A DNA stretch of 64,000 nt. It comes from Pseudomonas abyssi (GTDB lineage Bacteria; Pseudomonadota; Gammaproteobacteria; Pseudomonadales; Pseudomonadaceae). A program made the position numbers and the translations under genes. Below, piece after piece: positions 8,779 through 18,721 of this stretch; within the stretch, counting starts at the first letter, position 1; each line of letters starts with the position of its first letter. Under the pieces are notes generated by a model. The model saw only the letters and a list, made by a program, of their open reading frames with translations. It searched no databases and was not told where the DNA came from. The stretch is from assembly GCF_002307495.1 (NCBI RefSeq), contig NZ_NTMR01000009.1, forward strand, positions 62,001 to 126,000, read 5' to 3'.

Positions 8779-8826
8779 GTGCTCGCAAAAAGCAGACGAC
8801 CGGGCCTTCACCCGGCCGCCCCTCCA

Positions 8827-11556
8827 TCAGTCCAGCATCTCGCGCAACACGTGGTGCAGAATGCCGCCCGCCTTGAAGTAAGCAATCTCGTTGGCGGTAT
8901 CGATCCGACACAGCACCTCAAACTCGACCACCTTGCCTTCCGGGGTGTGTGCCTTCACCTGCAGACGCTGGCCCGGCTTGAGGTTGTCGTCGATGCCCAG
9001 AATATCGATCTGCTCATGCCCATCCAGTCCCAGCTCGGCGACATTCTTGCCGTCGACAAACTGCAGCGGCAGCACGCCCATACCAACCAGATTGGAGCGA
9101 TGAATCCGCTCGAAGCTTTCGGCCAGCACCGCCTTGACGCCCAACAGATTGGTGCCCTTGGCGGCCCAGTCACGGCTGGAGCCGGTGCCGTACTCCTTGC
9201 CCGCCAACACCACCAGCGGCGTACCTTCGCTCTGATAGCGCATGGCAGCATCGTAAATCGACAGGCGCTCGCCCGAGGGCACGTGGATGGTCTCACCACC
9301 CTCCTCGCCACCCAGCATGCGGTTGCGAATCCGGATGTTGGCAAAGGTACCGCGCATCATCACCTCGTGGTTGCCACGACGCGACCCGTAGGAGTTGAAG
9401 TCGTCCGGCTCAACGCCTTGCGCCTGCAGGTATTCGCCGGCTGGCGAGCTGGCGTTGATGTTGCCGGCCGGCGAGATGTGGTCGGTGGTGATGGAGTCGC
9501 CAAACACCGCCAGTACCCGCGCCTGCTCGACCGACTGCAATGGCGCCAGCGGCTGATCAATGGCTTCAAAGTACGGCGGATGCTTCACATAGGTGGAGGC
9601 ATCATTCCAGGCGTAGGTCTTGCCCTCGCCCACAGCAATCGAGCGCCAATGCTCATCGCCGGTAAATACATCGGCGTAGCGGCTGCGGAACATGTCGTCC
9701 TCTACCAGCGCCACCGCATCGGCTATATCCTGATTGCTCGGCCAGATGTCCTTAAGGAACACCGGGCGATTGTCGGCATCCAGCCCCAGCGGCTCTTCGC
9801 GCAGGTTGATACGCGTATTGCCGGCCAGTGCGTACGCCACCACCAGCGGCGGCGATGCCAGCCAGTTGGCCTTGACCTGCGGATGCACCCGGCCTTCGAA
9901 GTTGCGGTTACCCGATAGCACGGCCGAGACGGCCAGGTCATGCTCGCTGACGACCTTCGACACCTCATCAGGCAGCGGTCCGGAGTTACCGATACAGGTG
10001 GTGCAGCCGTAACCCACCAGGTTGAAGCCCAGCTGGTCCAGGCTGTCGGTCAGGCCGGCCTTCTCCAGATAGTCGGTCACCACCTTGGAGCCAGGCGCCA
10101 GCGAGGATTTAACCCAGGGCTTGCGCATCAACCCGCGTTCAACGGCGTTCTTGGCCAGCAGGCCGGCGGCCATCATCACGCTGGGGTTGGAGGTGTTGGT
10201 GCAGGAGGTAATCGCAGCAATCACCACTGCGCCATGATCCAGCACGTGTTCTTCACCACCCACCGTAATCGAGGCCTGAGCGTTGGGGCCGCCCACCGCT
10301 GTGCCACCGCCGCCTTCGCCTTCCAGACGCGCCTGCTCACTGTCAGCCGGCGTCATCTGCAGCGCCAGCAGTTCTTCAAAGGCAGCCGGCACATCCGGCA
10401 GCGCGACACGATCCTGCGGACGGCGGGGGCCGGCGAGACTCGCCTCAACCTCACCCATGTCCAGGTGCAATGTGTCGGTAAACTCCGGCTCATCACCGGC
10501 CTCACGCCACAGCCCCTGGGCTTTGCAATACGCCTCTACCCGCGCAACCACCTCGTCGGGCCGGCCAGTCAGGCGCATGTAACGCAGGGTTTCGTCGTCC
10601 ACCGGGAAAAAGCCGCAGGTGGCACCGTACTCCGGCGCCATATTGGCGATGGTCGCGCGGTCAGCCAGCGGCAGGTCCGCCAGGCCGTCACCGTAAAACT
10701 CGACAAACTTGCCGACCACGCCCTTGGCACGCAGCATCTGGGTCACGGTCAGCACCAGGTCAGTCGCGGTAATGCCTTCACGCATACGACCGGTCAGCTT
10801 GAAGCCGATTACCTCAGGGATCAGCATCGACACCGGCTGCCCGAGCATCGCAGCCTCGGCCTCAATGCCACCCACCCCCCAGCCCAATACACCCAGGCCG
10901 TTGATCATGGTGGTGTGCGAGTCGGTACCCACCAGCGTATCGGGCCAGGCCCACTGCTCACCGTCCACCTCAGCGGCCCAGACGGTCTGCGCCAGATATT
11001 CCAGATTGACCTGGTGACAGATACCCGTGCCCGGTGGCACCACACGGAAGTTGTTAAAGGCTTTCTGCCCCCAGCGCAAAAATTCATAGCGTTCGCCGTT
11101 GCGCTGCATTTCAATCTCCACGTTTTGCGCAAAGGCCTGGTCGCTGGCAAAGCGGTCCACCATCACCGAGTGGTCGATGACCAGATCAACCGGCGACAGC
11201 GGATTGATCTGTTCCGGATCGCCATTGGCACGGGCCACCGCATCGCGCATGGCAGCCAGGTCGACCACGGCGGGCACGCCGGTAAAGTCCTGCATCAGTA
11301 CACGCGCCGGGCGGTATTGAATCTCACGGTCAGAGCGCCGCTCCTTCAGCCAGTCCGCCATCGCCTTGATGTCGTCCTGCGTCACGGTTTCGCCGTCTTC
11401 GTTGCGCAGCAGGTTTTCCAGCAGCACCTTGAGCGACTTGGGCAAGCGCTTAAGCTCCGGCAGCGTCTCTGCGGCCTGGGCCAACGAGTGGTACAGGTAG
11501 GTGCTATCACCGACGGCTAGTTGCGCGCGGGACTTCAGGCTGTCTTTCACGGACAT
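8827..11556 (-). CDS. acnA: Aconitate hydratase A
   Basis: 4Fe-4S enzyme that isomerises citrate to isocitrate in the TCA cycle; AcnA-type (IRP-like) rather than AcnB by domain order and length (909 aa). Cluster ligands are visible: SCTNTSNPSVM, and GCTTCIGNSGPL with its paired cysteines. Substrate-binding segments GSRRGNHEVMMRGTFAN and YGTGSSRDWAAKG are also present. The ATG at 11556 follows AGGAGGAG with ideal spacing; a longer open frame to 11676 is upstream DNA. It lies divergent to aer, an arrangement shared with Pseudomonas. Confidence 0.97.
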   Translation of the reverse strand: MSVKDSLKSRAQLAVGDSTYLYHSLAQAAETLPELKRLPKSLKVLLENLLRNEDGETVTQDDIKAMADWLKERRSDREIQYRPARVLMQDFTGVPAVVDLAAMRDAVARANGDPEQINPLSPVDLVIDHSVMVDRFASDQAFAQNVEIEMQRNGERYEFLRWGQKAFNNFRVVPPGTGICHQVNLEYLAQTVWAAEVDGEQWAWPDTLVGTDSHTTMINGLGVLGWGVGGIEAEAAMLGQPVSMLIPEVIGFKLTGRMREGITATDLVLTVTQMLRAKGVVGKFVEFYGDGLADLPLADRATIANMAPEYGATCGFFPVDDETLRYMRLTGRPDEVVARVEAYCKAQGLWREAGDEPEFTDTLHLDMGEVEASLAGPRRPQDRVALPDVPAAFEELLALQMTPADSEQARLEGEGGGGTAVGGPNAQASITVGGEEHVLDHGAVVIAAITSCTNTSNPSVMMAAGLLAKNAVERGLMRKPWVKSSLAPGSKVVTDYLEKAGLTDSLDQLGFNLVGYGCTTCIGNSGPLPDEVSKVVSEHDLAVSAVLSGNRNFEGRVHPQVKANWLASPPLVVAYALAGNTRINLREEPLGLDADNRPVFLKDIWPSNQDIADAVALVEDDMFRSRYADVFTGDEHWRSIAVGEGKTYAWNDASTYVKHPPYFEAIDQPLAPLQSVEQARVLAVFGDSITTDHISPAGNINASSPAGEYLQAQGVEPDDFNSYGSRRGNHEVMMRGTFANIRIRNRMLGGEEGGETIHVPSGERLSIYDAAMRYQSEGTPLVVLAGKEYGTGSSRDWAAKGTNLLGVKAVLAESFERIHRSNLVGMGVLPLQFVDGKNVAELGLDGHEQIDILGIDDNLKPGQRLQVKAHTPEGKVVEFEVLCRIDTANEIAYFKAGGILHHVLREMLD

Positions 11557-11704
11557 ATCTCCTCCTAATGTCGAGCACTGGCCACGTTTGTGGTTGCTAT
11601 AATGGTTCGGTGCCAGCACATGTATTTGGTCCTGAGAGCCGCAATGTCTGTCTGCGCTCTGTGTTCGGAAGACCATAGTGCGCCAAAAATGTTCATGCGG
11701 ACTA

Positions 11705-11732
11705 TAAAGACACAGTGTTCTGTGACCGATAC
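11705..11732 (+). promoter_or_regulatory. Candidate sigma-28 (FliA) promoter of aer
   Basis: TAAAG (11705-11709) followed after about 16 nt by CCGATAC (11726-11732) resembles the flagellar sigma-28 consensus TAAA-N15-GCCGATAA with one extra spacer base. The position (about 70 nt before the start codon) and the chemotaxis function of the gene support it. The rest of the 250-nt acnA/aer interval shows no clear operator. Confidence 0.45.
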
Positions 11733-11806
11733 ACCAAGCATAGACAATCCGGCACCCCTGCCAATCCGGCGATCGTGCCGAGAGTCACTCAGTAGAGAAT
11801 CCGAAC

Positions 11807-13366
11807 ATGCGCAACAACCAGCCCGTCACTCAACGAGAACGCACCTTTCCCGAGACCCAGCGGCTGATCTCCACCACCAACCTCAAAGGCATCATCACTT
11901 ACTGCAATGACGCTTTTGTGGACGTCAGTGGCTTCACCCGGGAAGAGTTGATCGGTAGCCCGCACAATATGGTGCGCCACCCCGACACACCGGCTGCGGT
12001 CTTCGCTCACATGTGGGCCGACCTCAAGCGCGGGCGCGCCTGGATGGGCATCGTCAAAAACCGCTGCAACAACGGTGACCACTACTGGGTCAATGCGTTT
12101 GTCACACCGATTTATGAAAACGGTCAGGTTCAGGGCTACGAGTCGGTACGGGTGCGCACCACACCCGGCCAGGTGCAACGGGCCGAAGCCTTGTACCAAC
12201 GGCTGAACAGTGGCCGCAAGGCGGTTACGGCCGACTGGGCTGGCATGGCCCTGACTATCGTCCCCAGCGCACTGATGCTGGCTATCGGCGCTGCCGCAGG
12301 TGCGGCGCTGGGCTGGAGCGGCGTTGCGCTGGCGGCCGTGCTGGGTATTCCGGCCGGTCTTGGCCTCAAGGCACTGCTCGACAAGCGCCTTGAGCGCATC
12401 ATCGGAGCCGCCGAGAGCACCATTACCGACCCGTTGCTGGCGCAGATGTATACGCCCTATCAAGGTGCGTTGGGACAGATCGAAATGGCCATCCACAGCC
12501 AGCAGGCGCGCCTGCAAACCTGTCTGACTCGCCTGGCCGACAGTGCCGAGCGGCTCAAGCAACAAGCCAGCGAGGCCAGCCAGCTGGCCAGTCAGAGCAG
12601 TCAGGGCCTGGCGCAGCAACGCGCCGAGACCGATCAGGTCGCTGCAGCGATCAACCAGATGGCCGCCGCCACCCAGGAAGTCTCAGGCAACGTGCAAAGC
12701 ACCGCCGACGCCACCCACGAGGCCAGCGACTTGTCATTGCACGGCAAAACGGTCGCTACCCGCGCGCGGCAAGCGATGGAAAGCCTGTCCGGCGCCGTAA
12801 ACTCAGCCACCACCATTACCAACCAACTCGCCAACGACGCCCGCGAAATCGGCAGCGTCGTCGATGTGATCAAGGGCATCGCCGAACAGACCAACCTGCT
12901 GGCTCTCAACGCCGCCATCGAAGCAGCCCGCGCCGGCGAACAGGGGCGTGGTTTTGCCGTGGTCGCGGACGAGGTGCGCGCCCTTGCCAGCCGCACCGCC
13001 GAGTCGACCGAGCAAATTCATAATCTGATTGCCAACCTGCAGCAAGCCGCACAAAGCACGGTAGACAGCATGCGCTCGGGCAACGAGCAGGCCGAACGCG
13101 GCGTACAACAGGTCAGCGAGGCGGACGACGCACTAGAGGGCATTCGCCAGGCCATCGAACGTATCAACGAAATGGCCAGCCAGATTGCCAGCGCAGCGGA
13201 AGAGCAAAGTAGCGTGGCCGAAGAAATCAACCGCAACGTCAGCAACATCGCCAGTCTGGCCGACAGCACCTCCAGCGATGCCCAGCGCAGCGCTGCACTG
13301 AGCAACGAGCTGACGGCCACCGCCGAGGCGCAGGTCAATCTGGTGGAGCGCTTTAACCGGCGCTAA
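11807..13366 (+). CDS. aer: Aer-type PAS-domain energy-taxis receptor
   Basis: Methyl-accepting chemotaxis protein that senses redox state through FAD in a cytoplasmic N-terminal PAS domain (about residues 15-125). The segment [11 protein letters not shown]...[15 protein letters not shown] closely follows E. coli Aer. A hydrophobic hairpin at about 143-190 anchors it without a periplasmic domain. The rest is a signalling coiled coil ending in the MCP hairpin tip ([20 protein letters not shown] and [20 protein letters not shown]). 519 aa. It signals to CheA/CheW, which are not in this window. A 10-bp stem-loop follows the stop. Confidence 0.95.
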   Translation: MRNNQPVTQRERTFPETQRLISTTNLKGIITYCNDAFVDVSGFTREELIGSPHNMVRHPDTPAAVFAHMWADLKRGRAWMGIVKNRCNNGDHYWVNAFVTPIYENGQVQGYESVRVRTTPGQVQRAEALYQRLNSGRKAVTADWAGMALTIVPSALMLAIGAAAGAALGWSGVALAAVLGIPAGLGLKALLDKRLERIIGAAESTITDPLLAQMYTPYQGALGQIEMAIHSQQARLQTCLTRLADSAERLKQQASEASQLASQSSQGLAQQRAETDQVAAAINQMAAATQEVSGNVQSTADATHEASDLSLHGKTVATRARQAMESLSGAVNSATTITNQLANDAREIGSVVDVIKGIAEQTNLLALNAAIEAARAGEQGRGFAVVADEVRALASRTAESTEQIHNLIANLQQAAQSTVDSMRSGNEQAERGVQQVSEADDALEGIRQAIERINEMASQIASAAEEQSSVAEEINRNVSNIASLADSTSSDAQRSAALSNELTATAEAQVNLVERFNRR

Positions 13367-13382
13367 GCACCTGTTCACGATA

Positions 13383-13407
13383 CGCTACGCCTCGCAGAGG
13401 CGTAGCG
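13383..13407 (+). terminator. Stem-loop after aer
   Basis: Perfect 10-bp stem CGCTACGCCT / AGGCGTAGCG with a 5-nt loop, 17 nt past the aer stop. There is no T-tract, so it could instead be an RNA-stabilising hairpin or a single REP unit. Confidence 0.4.
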
Positions 13408-13560
13408 CAGAGGCTCAATTCAGCGCGCCCCCGCCAACGCAATTGGCAGCCAATCCGCAGTTGCTGGCCGCGGCCTGCAGCCTCAACAGACAGGCCCCCT
13501 GCCCTGACCTGGGCAGCAGTGATAAACTCCCGCCTTTGTTTGCCAGCCAAGGACACCACC

Positions 13561-15387
13561 ATGTGCGGAATCGTCGGCGCCACCGCCCAACGCGATATCA
13601 CCCCCATCCTGCTTGAAGGCTTGCGCCGTCTTGAGTATCGCGGCTATGACTCCGCCGGCGTGGCAGTACTGAACCCCGGTGACGGTATCCAGCGCGTGCG
13701 CGCCGTCGGCAAGGTGGCAGAGTTGGAGAGCGCCCTGCAAGCCACTCCGGTCAGCGGCACCCTGGGTATCGCTCATACCCGCTGGGCTACCCATGGCAAG
13801 CCGGCCAAGCACAATGCGCACCCGCATATCTCCAACGGCCTGGCCGTGGTACACAACGGCATCATCGAAAACCACGCCCCGCTGCGCAAACGCCTGCAGG
13901 ATCTCGGCTTTGAGTTCACCTCCGAGACCGACACCGAAGTGGTCGCCCACCTGCTGGCGCACCACTATGCTGACAGCGCCAACGTACTGGACGCCTTCCG
14001 CGCCACCCTGGCAGACATCCACGGCGCCTATGCATTGGCGGTTATCCACGAGTCAGAACCCAACACGCTCTACTGCTCGCGCATGGGCAGCCCGCTGGTA
14101 ATCGGCGAAGGCAGCGGCGAACACTACCTGGCCTCCGACCCGCTCGCCCTGCTCCAGGTGACTGACCGCTTCCGCTATCTGGAAGAAGGCGACTACGCAC
14201 GCGTAAACCGCGAGCAATGCGAAATCTGGGATCGCGAGCACAACAGCGCGGACCGTCCGGTCGCACGCTACGAGCACGCCGCGCACAGCCTGGACAAGGG
14301 CGAGTACCGCCACTTCATGCTCAAGGAGATCTTCGAGCAGCCGCAGGCGATCAGCGACACCCTGGCCGGCACGCTCGGCGACGATCACGTCCTGACCGCG
14401 ATCCTCGGCCCTGAAGCCGAAACCCGCCTCACCGATATTGCCAACATCCATATCGTCGCCTGTGGCACCAGCTACCACGCTGGCCTGGTCGCCCGTTACT
14501 GGATCGAAGAGCAAGCCGGCCTGCCGTGTCAGGTAGAAGTGGCCAGCGAGTACCGCTATCGCAGCGTGGTCGTGCCCGCCAACACCCTGCTGATCACCAT
14601 CTCCCAATCTGGCGAGACCGCCGACACCCTGGCTGCCCTGCGTTACGCCAAGGACCAGGGCTATCTCGCTACTCTAGCGATCTGCAACGTCGCCGGCAGC
14701 TCACTGGTGCGTGAAGCAGACTGGCGCCTGTTGACCCACGCCGGCCCCGAAATTGGCGTCGCCTCCACTAAAGCCTTCACCACCCAGCTGGTCGCCCTGC
14801 TGTGGCTGACCACCGCCTTGGCACAAACACGTGGCCGCACCGAGTACGTCGCCCGCAACGTCGACGCACTGCGCGCCCTGCCAGCACAGGTCGAGGCGGT
14901 ACTCGGCCTGGAACCTGCGATTACCGAACTGGCCCAACGCTTTGCCAACAAACACCACGCGCTGTTCCTGGGCCGCGGCCCGCACTACCCCATCGCGATG
15001 GAAGGCGCACTCAAGCTCAAGGAAATCTCCTACATCCACGCCGAAGCCTACGCCGCCGGCGAACTCAAGCACGGCCCGTTGGCACTGGTGGATGAAGACA
15101 TGCCTGTGGTCAGCGTCGCGCCCAGCGACAGCCTGCTGGAAAAACTGCGCTCCAACCTGGAAGAAGTCCGCGCCCGTGGCGGCCAGCTGATCAACTTCGC
15201 CTGCGAAACCATCGAGCCCAGCGGCGACAGCAGCGTCCAGACCGTCGGCCTGCCGTGGGTCGAAGAATGCGTCTCCCCGGTGCTCTACACCCTGCCCCTG
15301 CAACTGCTTAGTTACCACGTCGCGTTGGTCAAAGGGACTGACGTCGACAAGCCGCGCAATCTGGCCAAATCGGTGACGGTCGAGTAG
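13561..15387 (+). CDS. glmS: Glucosamine-fructose-6-phosphate aminotransferase, copy 1
   Basis: Makes glucosamine 6-phosphate from fructose 6-phosphate and glutamine, feeding UDP-GlcNAc for peptidoglycan, LPS and capsule. The 608-residue product has the N-terminal Ntn glutaminase domain (MCGIVGA with catalytic Cys2 after Met removal, RRLEYRGYDSAG, THTRWATHG-type segment, HNGIIENH) and two SIS isomerase domains (CGTSYHAG, SQSGETADT, GRGPHYPIAMEGALKLKEISY, ending KSVTVE). The start at 13561 is fixed because Cys must be residue 2; a longer reading to 13519 is rejected. A second full-length copy lies 3.3 kb downstream inside the polysaccharide operon. Codon use matches the chromosomal background, so this is probably the housekeeping gene. 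Confidence 0.97.
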   Translation: MCGIVGATAQRDITPILLEGLRRLEYRGYDSAGVAVLNPGDGIQRVRAVGKVAELESALQATPVSGTLGIAHTRWATHGKPAKHNAHPHISNGLAVVHNGIIENHAPLRKRLQDLGFEFTSETDTEVVAHLLAHHYADSANVLDAFRATLADIHGAYALAVIHESEPNTLYCSRMGSPLVIGEGSGEHYLASDPLALLQVTDRFRYLEEGDYARVNREQCEIWDREHNSADRPVARYEHAAHSLDKGEYRHFMLKEIFEQPQAISDTLAGTLGDDHVLTAILGPEAETRLTDIANIHIVACGTSYHAGLVARYWIEEQAGLPCQVEVASEYRYRSVVVPANTLLITISQSGETADTLAALRYAKDQGYLATLAICNVAGSSLVREADWRLLTHAGPEIGVASTKAFTTQLVALLWLTTALAQTRGRTEYVARNVDALRALPAQVEAVLGLEPAITELAQRFANKHHALFLGRGPHYPIAMEGALKLKEISYIHAEAYAAGELKHGPLALVDEDMPVVSVAPSDSLLEKLRSNLEEVRARGGQLINFACETIEPSGDSSVQTVGLPWVEECVSPVLYTLPLQLLSYHVALVKGTDVDKPRNLAKSVTVE

Positions 15388-15678
15388 GTACACTTCTTGC
15401 ATAAGCCTGACCGACAACGGCCAGACTGGCAGCCAACCCGCGTGATAGACGAAAGCACTTTAATTCGAGCGAAATTCGCGCCCAAAAATGGCGCACAACA
15501 AGGTAAACTGCGCACCGTTTTTAAATAAGGCAGTCCGGTGACAGCCCGATTGCAGCGCCGCTGGCGCACTTCAAGAAGATTCGGAACCAATCCGAACATC
15601 CCCTCTCAAAGCACCCGGCGCGCAGCCCAAGCCGCACTGCGCCGCCAACCTGCTGTTTTAACGAGAGTTGCAGTATCC

Positions 15679-15704
15679 GTAAGGTCACAAAAAAGTAACC
15701 TTAC
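15679..15704. promoter_or_regulatory. Palindromic operator candidate upstream of the polysaccharide operon
   Basis: Arms GTAAGGTCAC and GTAACCTTAC flank a central AAAAAA; nine of ten arm positions are complementary. It overlaps or abuts the putative -35 region of the operon, as expected for a repressor or activator site. The regulator is not identifiable from sequence. Confidence 0.5.
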
Positions 15705-15730
15705 CTAAACATACTAAGCCGGCCTAAAAT
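15701..15730 (+). promoter_or_regulatory. Weak promoter candidate for the wzb-wzc operon
   Basis: TTACCT (15701-15706), 18 bp, TAAAAT (15725-15730). The -35 is poor, consistent with a requirement for an activator at the adjoining palindrome. A start near 15737 would place ops about 75 nt into the transcript. Confidence 0.35.
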
Positions 15731-15809
15731 ACATCACCGCCCTTCTGGCGCCGCACCACACAAGGCCAGAAGCAAGCAAAGTCCTCAGGATGAAGACTGT
15801 AAATCCTGG

Positions 15810-15821
15810 GGCGGTAGCGTG
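15810..15821 (+). promoter_or_regulatory. ops element (RfaH recruitment site, JUMPStart core)
   Basis: GGCGGTAGCGTG matches the classical 12-nt ops element exactly. The preceding bases (CTGTAAATCCTGG) also resemble the JUMPStart sequence CTGTTAAGCCAGG upstream of enterobacterial O-antigen and capsule operons. RfaH binds this element in the non-template strand of a paused polymerase and then suppresses termination over the long operon. An rfaH gene lies in the same locus at 38.3-38.9 kb. This is the only ops copy I found in the window. Confidence 0.9.
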
Positions 15822-15981
15822 CCTGAACGCCTGTTTTTTGTGCAGCCAATGCGTCTCGGGCCTGTATCACTTTAGCGCCACAGCAAGCTTGACCCCCACC
15901 GGGGCCATGGATACAGTCAAACTGCCCTCCGAGCTACCCACAGCACAGAAGGCCGCAACTCAAGGCAGAGACAGCAGCAAC

Positions 15982-16416
15982 ATGTTCAATTCCATCCTCA
16001 TCGTCTGCGTGGGCAACATCTGCCGCAGCCCCATGGCCGAAGCCATGCTTCGAGATCAGCTGGCCGGTAAAAACATCCGCGTCGCCTCAGCCGGCGTCGG
16101 CGCCCTGGTCGACAAGCCCATGGACAGCACCGCCTTGGAGGTGCTGCGCGAACACGGTGGTGACCACCCTGATCACAAGGCACGGCAGCTCACCCGCGAG
16201 ATGGCACATCAGTACGACCTCATCCTCACCATGGAACCACGCCATGTGCAGGACATACTCAAGATAGCCCCAGAGGCACGCGGCAAAACCTTCCTGCTTG
16301 GCAAATGGCAAGGCGATCAGAAGATCCCTGACCCCTACCGCCAGCAACGTCCCGCGTTTGAGCACGTTTATCAAGTGGTCCAGCAAGGCGTAGCCAGCTG
16401 GGCCAAACACCTATAA
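15982..16416 (+). CDS. wzb: Low-molecular-weight protein-tyrosine phosphatase Wzb/Etp-like
   Basis: Cytoplasmic phosphatase that removes phosphate from the tyrosine-rich tail of the Wzc autokinase and so sets capsule polymerisation and export. The 144-residue product carries the CX5R(S) loop (VCVGNICRSPMAEAML) at its N-terminus and the general-acid Asp in IPDPYR near the C-terminus. The start at 15982 fits family length; an in-frame extension to 15790 would run across the ops element and adds no domain. It is followed 42 nt later by wzc, the usual phosphatase-kinase pairing. Confidence 0.94.
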   Translation: MFNSILIVCVGNICRSPMAEAMLRDQLAGKNIRVASAGVGALVDKPMDSTALEVLREHGGDHPDHKARQLTREMAHQYDLILTMEPRHVQDILKIAPEARGKTFLLGKWQGDQKIPDPYRQQRPAFEHVYQVVQQGVASWAKHL

Positions 16417-16458
16417 CAAGCACACCAGAATTCCACTCCTGATTTCCGAAGGGATTAC

Positions 16459-18684
16459 ATGCAGAACAACACCCCGCCTACGGCACAACAGCACGACAGC
16501 GACGAAATCGATCTTCTTGCCCTACTCGGCGCATTAATAGATGGCAAATGGATCATCGCCGGCTTTACCGTCTGCTTTGCAGTTATCGGTGTTGCTTATG
16601 CGCTGTTGGCTACGCCTATTTATCAGGCCAACGCGCTGATCCAAATTGAAGAGAAATCGGGCAACACACTCTCTGGTCTGGGCGAGCTGTCGGATATGCT
16701 CGGCAGTACTCCTGAGGCTGTAACGGAAATAGAACTGCTGAAATCTCGCGCGGTTATTGGGCAAGCAGTAGACAACCTGAAGCTGGATATCATTGTCGAG
16801 CCTCACTACTTCCCCATCATTGGCCGCTGGATGGCCCGCCGCTATGAGCCGGACACCAAAGGTGAAATAGCCTCACCACTACTTGGTTTTGACAGCTTTG
16901 CATGGGGCGGTGAAAACGTCGACATTTTCCAGCTTGACGTACCAAGTAGTTATCTGAGTAAGCCTTTAGAACTCGTAGCGGGCGCAAACAACACCTACAC
17001 CCTTTACAACGATGACGGAGAGCTCCTCCTTCAGGGCGCTGTGGGAGAACAGGTCAGCAGCAGCGGCTTTACCATGCAGGTAAAAACGCTGAACGCGCGG
17101 CCGGAAACCCGCTTTGACGTCATCAAGCAGCGCAAGCTGAATACCATCATTGACTACCAGCAACAGTTAGGTGCAGCAGAACGGGGCAAGGATTCGGGCA
17201 TCATCAGTCTGAGCATGCAGCACGACAATCCGCAATATGCCATCAGCATCCTGGATGAAGTCAGCCGGCTATATGTGCGCCAAAACGTAGAACGCAACTC
17301 TGCAGAAGCCGCGCAAAGTCTTGAGTTTCTCCGGGAGCAACTGCCTCAAGTGCGCAAAGAGCTGGAACGCTATGAGCAAGCGCTCAATGAGTATCAAACC
17401 AGCACCAACTCCGTTGACATCACGATCGAAACCCAAGCCATTTTGGACCAGATTGTCGAACTGGACACCCTGATCTCCGAGCAAAACCTCAAACGCGCGG
17501 AAATGGAACGCCGGTTCACCCGTCAGCACCCGTCGTATCAAGCGCTGCTTGACCAAATGGAGCAGCTCAAGCGCCAAAAGGCAGAGCTAACCAGCAAGGT
17601 AGAGTCACTACCAGCCACCCAACAAGAATTACTGCGCCTGACTCGTGACGTAGCCGTCACTACCGAGGTGTATACCACCATGCTCAATAGCACTCAGGAG
17701 CTGGACGTGTTGCGCGCAGGCACCGTGGGTAATGTCCGCGTTATAGACACCGCAGACGTTAATGTTGAAGAACCCGTCAAACCCAAGAAAGCCCTGATCG
17801 CGATCATCGCAACACTGCTAGGCGGCTTTATCGGCGTAGCTCTAGTGCTGCTGCGCAAAGCCCTTAACCGTGGGGTCGAAGACCCAGATGTCATAGAGCA
17901 ACTCGGCCTGCCGGTCTACGCAACCATCCCTTTCAGTCGAGATCAGGAAGTAGTCGACGGTGGTGTAAAAAGCCGCCGCCCTGCTAGTGCCACTACCTCC
18001 GGCCTGCTGGCGGTTACCAACCCGGCCGACTTGGCAATCGAAGCCCTTCGCAGCCTGCGCACCAGCCTGCACTTCGCACGCCTCGAGGCAAAAAACAACA
18101 TTCTGATGATTTCCGGCCCCAGCCCGGGTGTCGGTAAATCATTCGTCTCTGCCAACCTCGGCGCCATCATGGCCCAAGCAGGCCAACGGGTACTCTTGAT
18201 TGATGCCGACATGCGCAAAGGCTACCTGAACAAGCTGTTCAAGCTCCCCGCCGAAAATGGATTATCAGAATTGCTCGCGACAAGAATCACCAGCAAGGAC
18301 GCTATCTACCAAACCGAAGTCGAAGGCCTACAGGTTGTACCGCGCGGTCAAATACCTCCTAACCCATCGGAGCTATTGATGCACGCAAACTTCACCAGCT
18401 TCCTGGACAACGTCAAAGACGAGTACGACATCGTTATTGTAGATACCCCCCCTATCCTTGCCGTAACAGACGCTGCAATCGTCGGTCGCCACGTGGGCAT
18501 GAGCCTCATCGTTACCCGCTTTGCCGTAAATGCCGCAAAAGAAATCGAAGTCGCGATGCGACGGTTTGAGCAAAACGATATTCAGCTCAAAGGGGCAATC
18601 TTCAATGCGGTAGAGAAGAAAGCCTCCTCGTATGGATATGGAAACTATGGCTACTACAACTATGAATACAAATCAGACAAGTAA
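16459..18684 (+). CDS. wzc: Wzc: polysaccharide co-polymerase with BY-kinase domain
   Basis: Inner-membrane tyrosine autokinase that controls chain length and couples the periplasmic export channel. The 741-residue product has an N-terminal Wzz-type region (first transmembrane segment at about 30-52), a long periplasmic coiled-coil part (about 270-420), a second transmembrane segment (about 437-460) and a C-terminal bacterial tyrosine kinase. The kinase has Walker A (SGPSPGVGKS), Walker A' (VLLIDADMRKG) and Walker B-like VIVDTPPIL. It ends in a Tyr cluster (YGYGNYGYYNYEY), the autophosphorylation tail. Partners here are wzb upstream and wza at 39.8 kb. Confidence 0.96.
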   Translation: MQNNTPPTAQQHDSDEIDLLALLGALIDGKWIIAGFTVCFAVIGVAYALLATPIYQANALIQIEEKSGNTLSGLGELSDMLGSTPEAVTEIELLKSRAVIGQAVDNLKLDIIVEPHYFPIIGRWMARRYEPDTKGEIASPLLGFDSFAWGGENVDIFQLDVPSSYLSKPLELVAGANNTYTLYNDDGELLLQGAVGEQVSSSGFTMQVKTLNARPETRFDVIKQRKLNTIIDYQQQLGAAERGKDSGIISLSMQHDNPQYAISILDEVSRLYVRQNVERNSAEAAQSLEFLREQLPQVRKELERYEQALNEYQTSTNSVDITIETQAILDQIVELDTLISEQNLKRAEMERRFTRQHPSYQALLDQMEQLKRQKAELTSKVESLPATQQELLRLTRDVAVTTEVYTTMLNSTQELDVLRAGTVGNVRVIDTADVNVEEPVKPKKALIAIIATLLGGFIGVALVLLRKALNRGVEDPDVIEQLGLPVYATIPFSRDQEVVDGGVKSRRPASATTSGLLAVTNPADLAIEALRSLRTSLHFARLEAKNNILMISGPSPGVGKSFVSANLGAIMAQAGQRVLLIDADMRKGYLNKLFKLPAENGLSELLATRITSKDAIYQTEVEGLQVVPRGQIPPNPSELLMHANFTSFLDNVKDEYDIVIVDTPPILAVTDAAIVGRHVGMSLIVTRFAVNAAKEIEVAMRRFEQNDIQLKGAIFNAVEKKASSYGYGNYGYYNYEYKSDK

Positions 18685-18721
18685 CACTCAAGCCCAACCA
18701 GGCAAAGGACTGTCCTAAATC

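Larger units (their letters stand above)
15388..15981 (+). promoter_or_regulatory. 594-nt leader region of the polysaccharide operon
   Basis: No supportable gene is present between glmS copy 1 and wzb. The stretch holds an A-centred palindrome (15679-15704), a possible promoter (15701-15730), an ops element (15810-15821) and, about 12 nt after ops, a run of six T (15834-15839). Open frames crossing this interval have no recognisable protein features. The wzb start is 160 nt beyond ops, giving a long untranslated leader like those of RfaH-controlled operons. Confidence 0.6.

Noticed and set aside
9940-11520. 526-codon plus-strand open frame opposite acnA
   Set aside because: Antisense shadow of acnA: composition is typical of reverse-frame high-G+C DNA (Gln/His/Arg-rich), with no domain and no RBS.
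15312-15599. Minus-strand 95-codon open frame containing STVTDLARLRG
   Set aside because: This is the complement of the glmS 3' end, a common false annotation; it has no RBS and overlaps the real gene.
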